Source of the DNA: Chryseobacterium gregarium DSM 19109
GTDB lineage: Bacteria > Bacteroidota > Bacteroidia > Flavobacteriales > Weeksellaceae
Reading direction: 5' to 3'
Assembly: GCF_000430845.1 (NCBI RefSeq)
Contig: NZ_AUMU01000001.1
Span: 454,118-518,117 of the forward strand
DNA: 64,000 bases
The position numbers were made by a program, and so were the translations under genes. The notes under the pieces are model-generated. The model made no database searches, was not told the origin of the DNA, and saw only the letters and a program-made list of their open reading frames with translations. Shown here piece by piece: positions 1 through 6,370 of the stretch (positions within the stretch are counted from its first letter, which is position 1; each line of letters starts with the position of its first letter).

Positions 1-1
1 G

Positions 2-991
2 CAGACCCGAAAAGTGGATGCTGTCATCGCGCTTGACGACTACGATGTCGAAAAAGCTGCGCTGATCAGGGAAACTTTCCGGATTCCCGGAATGGGACAG
101 ACTACGCACCGCTATTTCAGGGACAAACTGGCCATGAGGCAGAAAGCAAAAGATTCGGGAATTGATGTTCCTGAGTTTACTGCTGTCTTCAATAACGATG
201 AGGTCAACTATTTTGCAGATACAGTTCCCGCTCCATGGGTCCTGAAACCACGTTCGGAAGCGTCCGCTTCAGGAATTAAAAAACTGGCTTCTAAAGACGG
301 TGTCTGGGACGCGCTGAATCAGCTCGGGGAAGAAAGACATTTGTTTTTACTCGAAAGTTTCAAGCCCGGCGATGTGTATCATGTAGACAGCCTGACGTTT
401 AATAAAAAAATAGTTTTCACCTCCGCTTCAAAATATCTGGCCCCGCCCATGGAAGTTTCCCATGAAGGTGGCGTATTCAGAACCAGAACTCTGGGAAAAT
501 CATCGGAGGAATATAAGGCTCTTAAAGAAGCCAATGCCAAAGTGCTTTCCAATTTCGGCTTAATGAACGGAGCTACGCACACCGAGTTTATCCGCAGCAA
601 GGAAGATGGAAAATATTATTTTCTTGAGACTTCTTCAAGGGTCGGAGGAGCACATATCCCTGATCTGGTGGAAGCTTCGAGCAGCATTAATATCTGGAGG
701 GAATGGGCAAAAATAGAAGATGCCTTACTCAGGGAAAGAAAATACAAAATACCAAAAGCCAAAGACTATTATTCCGGATTGATCATTGCTCTGATTAAGG
801 ATAAAGAAGCAGATTATCATCAGTTTGAGTGCGGAGAAGCGGTAAAATTTTTACCGATTGAATATCATGTAGGCATTGTGTACAAATCAAAAGATCCTGA
901 GATCATCCGGGAACGGTTGGACAAAGCCGCTGAAAAGATCCAGGCAGAAATGCTCAGCATCCTTCCTCCGAAAAGTAAACCAACTTCATAA
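2..991 (+). CDS. ATP-grasp ligase, 5' end outside window
   Basis: Left-truncated gene. The frame is open to the window edge, and the GTG at 14 is internal-looking because the pre-ATP-grasp domain normally needs about 90 more residues. Visible ATP-grasp marks are a Lys in VLKPRSEASASGI (near residue 80 of the visible part) with its Ser/Gly-rich nucleotide loop, and a C-terminal metal-site signature HTEF...FLETSSRVGG. The family joins a carboxylate, through acyl phosphate, to an amine or thiol. It is the first visible gene of a same-strand run of ligases ending at 6249, so a role in an unknown amide or peptide product is inferred. The substrate cannot be read. Confidence 0.85.
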   Translation, partial: QTRKVDAVIALDDYDVEKAALIRETFRIPGMGQTTHRYFRDKLAMRQKAKDSGIDVPEFTAVFNNDEVNYFADTVPAPWVLKPRSEASASGIKKLASKDGVWDALNQLGEERHLFLLESFKPGDVYHVDSLTFNKKIVFTSASKYLAPPMEVSHEGGVFRTRTLGKSSEEYKALKEANAKVLSNFGLMNGATHTEFIRSKEDGKYYFLETSSRVGGAHIPDLVEASSSINIWREWAKIEDALLRERKYKIPKAKDYYSGLIIALIKDKEADYHQFECGEAVKFLPIEYHVGIVYKSKDPEIIRERLDKAAEKIQAEMLSILPPKSKPTS

Positions 992-996
992 TTTCA

Positions 997-1233
997 ATGA
1001 ACAGAGATATTAATATTAAAGAAATTATTGATTTTATAAGGTTTAAGCTACCTGAAGAATTGAATTTAATAAGTAATTTAGAACCAATTAAATCTGGAAA
1101 GTGGGAAAGCAAAGCTTATTACAAATTTGTTGATTCTACAAATGCAAACCAGCCCGGTTCAGAATGGCAGTTTAAAGAAAATATTGTTTTGGAACATCCA
1201 AAATTTAAAACGATTGTATTAGATATTCTTTAA
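997..1233 (+). CDS. Small AT-rich hypothetical protein
   Basis: 78 residues, starting 5 bases after the upstream ligase stop and therefore probably co-transcribed. No family is recognised, and no signal peptide or membrane segment is seen. The stretch is visibly richer in A and T than both neighbours and uses AAT, AAA, TTA and ATT codons heavily, suggesting a different origin or weak selection. Tight spacing and an ATG directly after the stop support it as a real gene; short length is the main doubt. Confidence 0.55.
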   Translation: MNRDINIKEIIDFIRFKLPEELNLISNLEPIKSGKWESKAYYKFVDSTNANQPGSEWQFKENIVLEHPKFKTIVLDIL

Positions 1234-1312
1234 AACGGTCAATTAGGAGGAATTGAATTTATTAAATTCATATAATCTCAAGAGTATAATTTTTAAACCC
1301 AAACAAAAAGAA

Positions 1313-2026
1313 ATGCCGCAGATAGAACATACGGATTATTATTCAAATATTTTAGGAACAAGCCTTAAAGTGGAACTAACAGGGCATTACGGCCACCCGA
1401 TTATTATGTTCCCCACTTCTCAGGGACAGTACACCCAGAACCATGATTTTCATTTAAACGAAAGCATCAACTGGTTTGTGGAACAGGGAAAAGTGAAGCT
1501 GTATAATATCCAGACCATCGATAGCTGGAGCTTTTACAATGAAAACATTTCCCCGCAACAGAGAATCAGAAATTACGAAAAGTATGTGCAGTTTCTGATC
1601 CAGGAATTCGTGCCTTACATTCAGAAACTTCATCAGACCCATCGGGTGGCCGTAGCAGGAGCGAGCTTCGGAGGATATCATGCCGCAAATTTCGCCTTCA
1701 GATTCCCGGATGTCGTTTCACATGTATTCTGCCTTTCAGGAGCCTTCAGCATACGGAACTTCATGGACGGATATTCCGATGATCTGGTGTATTTCAACTG
1801 TCCGAAAGAATTTGTAAAAAATGATGAAGCCTGGAAATACAAGCATATGCATATTGTATTAAGCACGTCTGACCAGGACATCTGTAAAGATAAAAACATT
1901 GAAATGGCAGACATTTTAAGCGCAAAAGGAATTGATTTCTGGTATGACGAAAGAAAATGGATCAACCATGACTGGCCGCTGTGGCGCATGGTTTTTCCCA
2001 CTTTTATCGGTACTTTCTTTTCATAA
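1313..2026 (+). CDS. Esterase-like alpha/beta hydrolase
   Basis: About 237 residues. The nucleophile elbow GASFGG (Ser near residue 108) and a late HDW (His near 218) fit the serine hydrolase triad of the esterase D / putative esterase family. I chose ATG 1313 (MPQIEHTDYY). A TTG at 1253 is in frame, but the preceding AGGAGG lies only 2 bases away and the extra 20 residues are AT-rich and low in complexity. There is no signal peptide, so it should be cytoplasmic. Lying between ATP-grasp genes, it may hydrolyse or transfer an ester or thioester intermediate; that is inference. Confidence 0.82.
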   Translation: MPQIEHTDYYSNILGTSLKVELTGHYGHPIIMFPTSQGQYTQNHDFHLNESINWFVEQGKVKLYNIQTIDSWSFYNENISPQQRIRNYEKYVQFLIQEFVPYIQKLHQTHRVAVAGASFGGYHAANFAFRFPDVVSHVFCLSGAFSIRNFMDGYSDDLVYFNCPKEFVKNDEAWKYKHMHIVLSTSDQDICKDKNIEMADILSAKGIDFWYDERKWINHDWPLWRMVFPTFIGTFFS

Positions 2027-2067
2027 AAATTATAATCAAAATATAAAATATTAAAAAACATTCAGTT

Positions 2068-3021
2068 ATGGCAAAAAAGGTTGGAATTTTATTCGGTATG
2101 GAAGACACATTTCCCTGGGCTTTTATCGATAAAGTAAATGAACTGGGAGGCGGGGAAATTATTGCCGAACCGGTAACAATTGATAAACTGGAACAGGGCG
2201 AAGATTACGGCTATGCCGTTATTATCGACAGGATTTCCCAGGATGTTCCCTTTTACAGGGCTTATCTTAAAAATGCTGCATTAAACGGAACCTATGTCAT
2301 CAACAATCCGTTCTGGTGGAGTGCAGATGAAAAATTCTTTAATAATGCCCTGATGTCCAAGCTCGGAATACCGCTTCCGAAAACGGTACTGCTGCCTTCA
2401 CACGAAAGACCAACCAATACTTCGGAGACCTCTTTCAGAAACCTGAAGTTCCCTCACGACTGGGATTATATCTTCGACTATGTAGGGTTCCCGGCTTATA
2501 TGAAACCCCATGACGGAGGCGGCTGGCGAAATGTCTACCGTGTGGAAAACCCGGAAGACCTATGGAATAAGCTTGGTGAAACACAGCAGCTGGTTATGAT
2601 GGTACAGGAAGAAATTATTTTTGAAGATTATTACCGGGTTTACTGTCTGGGTAAAAAGTATGTACATATTATGCCTTATGAACCGAGAAATGAACCGCAT
2701 TTACGATATGAAACTACTCATCAGACCAAGGGTAAAAAACGGGAAAAGCTGTTGAAGACCATCCATGATTATACCATTAAAATGAATGAAGCACTTGGGT
2801 ACGATTTCAATACCGTTGAATTTGCAGTAAAAGACGGAATCCCGTATGCCATTGATTTCTGTAATCCGGCACCGGATGCCGACAGAAACTCAGTCGGGGA
2901 AGAGAATTTCGCATGGATTGTGGAGCATGCAGCGAAACTGGCTGTTGAAAAAGCGAAAGAATATGTTCCCGGAAAACCGAATATCTCTTGGGGAACTTTT
3001 GTAAAAGATTCTGTACAATAA
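2068..3021 (+). CDS. ATP-grasp ligase (RimK-like type)
   Basis: 317 residues, full length. An N-terminal Rossmann-like pre-ATP-grasp domain is followed by the ATP-binding Lys in YMKPHDGGGW (near residue 147, with a Gly-rich loop) and the acceptor-side segment MMVQEEI. A metal-binding end DFCNPAPDADRN (near 264-275) supplies the acidic and Asn ligands. The enzyme should form an amide bond with ATP hydrolysis. It starts 41 bases after the esterase and ends 24 bases before the GCS2 ligase, consistent with one operon. It is a different branch from the truncated ligase at the window edge, so the two probably add different units. Substrate unknown. Confidence 0.88.
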   Translation: MAKKVGILFGMEDTFPWAFIDKVNELGGGEIIAEPVTIDKLEQGEDYGYAVIIDRISQDVPFYRAYLKNAALNGTYVINNPFWWSADEKFFNNALMSKLGIPLPKTVLLPSHERPTNTSETSFRNLKFPHDWDYIFDYVGFPAYMKPHDGGGWRNVYRVENPEDLWNKLGETQQLVMMVQEEIIFEDYYRVYCLGKKYVHIMPYEPRNEPHLRYETTHQTKGKKREKLLKTIHDYTIKMNEALGYDFNTVEFAVKDGIPYAIDFCNPAPDADRNSVGEENFAWIVEHAAKLAVEKAKEYVPGKPNISWGTFVKDSVQ

Positions 3022-3045
3022 GAACATACCATAAAAGCACAAAGA

Positions 3046-4164
3046 ATGCATCAGTTTACGATCGGAATCGAAGAAGAATATCAAATCATTGATGTTGAAA
3101 GCAGGGATCTGGTGTCTCATGTTTCGAAAATTATTGAAGGCGGAAAGGCTGTCTTAAGTGAAAACCTGAAACATGAAATGCATGAATCCATGATTGAAAT
3201 GGAAACGGGCATCTGCCAGAACATCCAGGAAGCTAAAGCGGAGCTCACCAATCTGAGAAGGCATCTAATCAGAACGGCCCATGAGCAGGGGCTTCGGGTT
3301 TCCGGCGGCGGAACGCATCCTTTTTCAAACTGGGAACATAATACGATTACCAATGGGGAACGCTACAACAAAATTGTAGACGATATGGGCGATGTAGCCC
3401 GCGGAAACCTTATTTTCGGGCTACATGTTCATATCGGCATTCCGAATCGTGAAGAAGGGGTGAGAATTCAGAACGTCATGCGCTATTTTCTTCCCCATGT
3501 GTATGCATTGTCTACCAATTCACCTTTCTGGATCGGACGGAATACAGGCTTCAAATCCTACCGCCAGGAAATTTTTGTAAAATTCCCGAGGACCGGTATT
3601 CCTAGCTTTTTTAATTCTCTGGCTGAATTCGACAGTTATGTGGACCTTCTGGTGAAAACCGGAACCATCGATAATGCCAAGAAAATCTGGTGGGATTTAA
3701 GGGTTCACCCGTTCTATCCTACCATTGAGTTCAGAATCTGTGATATGCCCCTGAGGATTGATGAAACGGTCTGTATGGCTGCCATTATGCAGAGCCTGGT
3801 GGCCAAAATTTACAAGCTTCACCAACAGAATTTAAGTTTCAGAAGTTACCGGAGACTATTGCTGAATGAAAATAAATGGAGGGCTTCCAAAAGCGGGATT
3901 GAAGCCCATCTGATTGATTTCGGCAAGGAAGAATCCGTACCTTATCCTGATCTGTTGAAAGAACTTCTGGAATTTATTGATGATGTCGTTGATGATCTGG
4001 GATGCCGGGAAGAAGTAGATTATGCATGGAAAATCCTGGAACACGGGACAGGCGCAGACCGCCAGCTCCGGGTCCTGAAAGAAACAGGAGACCTGACAAA
4101 GGTAGTGGATTATATGATCTCAGAAACAGAATATGGCATAACGCATCACGAAAACGCATGGTGA
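3046..4164 (+). CDS. Carboxylate-amine ligase, GCS2/YbdK family
   Basis: 372 residues, the usual length of YbdK-type proteins. The N-terminal FTIGIEEEY (Glu 9-11) matches the metal/glutamate-binding start of the glutamate-cysteine ligase 2 family. LHVHIGIP near residue 126 and HPFYPTIEFRICDMP near 221 are the other conserved blocks. Known members have weak gamma-glutamylcysteine ligase activity, but the physiological substrate is mostly unknown. Clustered with two or three ATP-grasp ligases and a glutamine amidotransferase, this copy is more likely part of a dedicated pathway than a general glutathione enzyme. No glutathione synthetase is visible nearby. Confidence 0.92.
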   Translation: MHQFTIGIEEEYQIIDVESRDLVSHVSKIIEGGKAVLSENLKHEMHESMIEMETGICQNIQEAKAELTNLRRHLIRTAHEQGLRVSGGGTHPFSNWEHNTITNGERYNKIVDDMGDVARGNLIFGLHVHIGIPNREEGVRIQNVMRYFLPHVYALSTNSPFWIGRNTGFKSYRQEIFVKFPRTGIPSFFNSLAEFDSYVDLLVKTGTIDNAKKIWWDLRVHPFYPTIEFRICDMPLRIDETVCMAAIMQSLVAKIYKLHQQNLSFRSYRRLLLNENKWRASKSGIEAHLIDFGKEESVPYPDLLKELLEFIDDVVDDLGCREEVDYAWKILEHGTGADRQLRVLKETGDLTKVVDYMISETEYGITHHENAW

Positions 4165-4198
4165 TATTTTAATTAATTTTGTGAAAATACAGGCTGAA

Positions 4199-5032
4199 AT
4201 GAAGGATATCCGAATGGCTTTGCTGGATATGAACAATAACCGGGTTAACCAGGGCTTTAAAAATATAAAAGAAATTTCCGAGGCATTTAAGGAACGCTGC
4301 AGTGAAAATGTAACGATCAGTTCATTCGATGTCCGTTTTAAAAATGAGATGCCAGATATTAATGATTTTGACATCTTCATATCTTCCGGAGGTCCGGGTG
4401 ATCCTCACAGGGAAGGCCTGGAATGGGAATACCGGTTTGCCGATTTTCTGGATCAGATTTTCGAATACAATACTTCCCATCAATCCAAAAAATATCTCTT
4501 TCTGATCTGTCACTCCTTCCAGCTGGCCAGCATCCACTGGAAACTGGGGAACATCTGCAAAAGAAAGTCGTATTCATTCGGAGTCATGCCGGTTCATAAA
4601 ACGGAAGACGGTGAACAGGAATTCTTGTTTGAAAACCTTCCGGATCCTTTTTATGCCGTGGATTCAAGGGCTTACCAGTTTATAGAACCTGAACATGAGC
4701 GTATTGAAGCACTGGGAATGAAAATTGTGGGTATTGAAAAATTCCGTCCGCACATCCATCTTGAACGGGCGGTAATGGCCATTCGCTTTTCAGAAGAGAT
4801 TTTCGGCACACAGTTTCATCCTGAAGCCAATCCTGCGGGCATGATCGAAAACCTGAAAGATGAAAAGAATAAGCAGGCCATGATCGACAGTTTTGGCATG
4901 GAAAAATACCTTGAAACCATTGACCGGATAGATGATCCTGATAAAATCCTTTTAACCCAGGCCCAGATTATTCCAAGGTTTTTACAATTTGCGAGAGAAA
5001 ATATCATGAAGCAAGCTGGAGTAGCTGTTTAA
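4199..5032 (+). CDS. Class I glutamine amidotransferase-like protein
   Basis: About 277 residues. GGPGDP (near 64-69) gives the oxyanion strand, ICHSFQ holds the nucleophile Cys 104, and FHPEA gives His 207 and Glu 209, completing the class I triad. The usual Gly two residues after the Cys is Ser here. I chose ATG 4199. The GTG at 4181 overlaps TAATTTTG, an exact -7 box that could give an internal promoter and would exclude the GTG. It may supply ammonia to a neighbouring ligase or cleave a gamma-glutamyl bond. No synthetase domain is fused to it. Confidence 0.87.
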   Translation: MKDIRMALLDMNNNRVNQGFKNIKEISEAFKERCSENVTISSFDVRFKNEMPDINDFDIFISSGGPGDPHREGLEWEYRFADFLDQIFEYNTSHQSKKYLFLICHSFQLASIHWKLGNICKRKSYSFGVMPVHKTEDGEQEFLFENLPDPFYAVDSRAYQFIEPEHERIEALGMKIVGIEKFRPHIHLERAVMAIRFSEEIFGTQFHPEANPAGMIENLKDEKNKQAMIDSFGMEKYLETIDRIDDPDKILLTQAQIIPRFLQFARENIMKQAGVAV

Positions 5033-5064
5033 AGCATTCAAAAATTAAAATCCCAAAGAAAAGC

Positions 5065-6249
5065 ATGATCCCGAAATACAGAAAACAGTTCAATGAAGAA
5101 TTTTCAAAGGAAAAATATGATCAGGTAAAAGCAATCCTAAAGCAGAAAAGCGGTCTGGAACCGGCTTTCAGAATTTCCGAAAGCCCGATGTTTCTGACTA
5201 AAGAATTTAAATCAAAATTACTGGATGCCAGCGACAGTATTATTGACCAGATCAAATCTCTGCCGAAAGAAACTTTACAGAAAGCGATTCCTGATGACTG
5301 CCGGGTACCGAATGATACGGACCAACCCCATTTTTTCACGATTGATTTCGGGATCTGCAAAAATGAGAACGGGGAAATCGAGCCTCAATTAATTGAGCTG
5401 CAGTCCTTTCCTTCATTATATGCCTTTCAGGAAATTTTTGAAGAAACATTCTGTGAAGTATACCCTTTTCTTTCGGAGATCCGTAATGAAATGCCTCACG
5501 AGCAGCTTAAAAATTATTTAAAGGAGTTGATTGTCGGAAAAGAAAACCCTGAACACGCTATTCTTTTAGAAATTTATCCTGAAAAGCAGAAAACAGTCAT
5601 CGACTTCCTTCTGACTGAAAAATTATTAGGAATAAAAACGGTTTGCCTGACCCAGATAAAAAAAGAAGGTAAAAACCTGTTTTATGAAAATGACGGAACA
5701 TTAACTGAAATCAAGCGGATTTATAACCGCGTTATCTTTGATGAACTGGACCGGATTCCCGATCTGAAAACGGAGTTTGACTTTCGTGAAGAGGTGAATG
5801 TTATCTGGGTAACCCATCCGAACTGGTTCTTTAAAATATCTAAATTTTTACTGCCGTTCTTAAAACATCCGTTCGTCCCGAAAAGTTATTTCCTGCATGA
5901 ATTTCCCGACAGTGAAAACCTTAAGGATTTTGTTTTGAAACCATTATTCTCTTTCGCCGGAAGCGGAGTCAACCTTACTCCTACTAAAGAAATTACAGCG
6001 TCTATTAAAGATCCGCAAAATTATATTTTACAGAGAAAAGTATCTTACGAACCCGTTTTTGAAGATATTAACGGAGCGTTTTCAAAAGCGGAAATCCGTC
6101 TGCTGTATATCTGGAGAGAACAGGATGAGTGTCCTATCCTGGTGGAAAATCTCGGGAGAATGACCAAAGCCGATATGGTGAATGTGGATTTCAATAAAAA
6201 AGATGCCATCTGGATCGGGAGCTCCAATGCGTTCTTCGCAGAGGAATAA
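5065..6249 (+). CDS. Divergent ATP-grasp-like protein, last gene of ligase operon
   Basis: 394 residues with no family I can name. The C-terminal third looks like an ATP-grasp: FVLKPLFSFAGSG (Lys and Gly loop near 289-301), YILQRKV, EIRLLYIW near 343 and ILVENLGRM near 360. The N-terminal half contains FTIDFG and PQLIELQSFPS, which also resembles an ATP-grasp metal-binding strand, so a permuted or duplicated arrangement is possible. It begins 32 bases after the amidotransferase and ends just before a strong terminator, so it closes the operon. It may be a third ligase, or a degenerate one that binds substrate. Confidence 0.75.
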   Translation: MIPKYRKQFNEEFSKEKYDQVKAILKQKSGLEPAFRISESPMFLTKEFKSKLLDASDSIIDQIKSLPKETLQKAIPDDCRVPNDTDQPHFFTIDFGICKNENGEIEPQLIELQSFPSLYAFQEIFEETFCEVYPFLSEIRNEMPHEQLKNYLKELIVGKENPEHAILLEIYPEKQKTVIDFLLTEKLLGIKTVCLTQIKKEGKNLFYENDGTLTEIKRIYNRVIFDELDRIPDLKTEFDFREEVNVIWVTHPNWFFKISKFLLPFLKHPFVPKSYFLHEFPDSENLKDFVLKPLFSFAGSGVNLTPTKEITASIKDPQNYILQRKVSYEPVFEDINGAFSKAEIRLLYIWREQDECPILVENLGRMTKADMVNVDFNKKDAIWIGSSNAFFAEE

Positions 6250-6268
6250 TCCTCATATAGTGATCAAT

Positions 6269-6307
6269 AAAAAGCCTTTCAGCGTTCAGATGCTGAAAGG
6301 CTTTTTT
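6269..6307 (+). terminator. Strong bidirectional terminator ending the ligase operon
   Basis: The 15-base stem AAAAAGCCTTTCAGC pairs perfectly with GCTGAAAGGCTTTTT around an 8-base loop and runs into a T tract. The reverse complement also ends in T residues, so it can stop transcription from both the ligase operon and the convergent cphA. Confidence 0.9.
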
Positions 6308-6321
6308 ATTTTATTTTGTTA

Positions 6322-6356
6322 TTTTTGGGGCGGCTTCTACGAAGCCGCCCCAAAAA
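6322..6356. repeat. Perfect GC-rich palindrome between convergent genes
   Basis: TTTTTGGGGCGGCTTC and its exact reverse complement are separated by TAC, giving 16-base arms. Unlike a normal terminator it has T residues before and A residues after the stem on both strands. It lies between the terminator of the ligase operon and the cphA stop codon. It could be a second processing or protection hairpin for the cphA message, or a dispersed palindromic element. Confidence 0.8.
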
Positions 6357-6370
6357 CCTATACTTAATAA

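Noticed and set aside
1253..1312. TTG start with AGGAGG for the esterase
   Set aside because: The spacing of 2 bases is too short, the extra 20 residues are AT-rich and ATG 1313 gives the expected family N-terminus.
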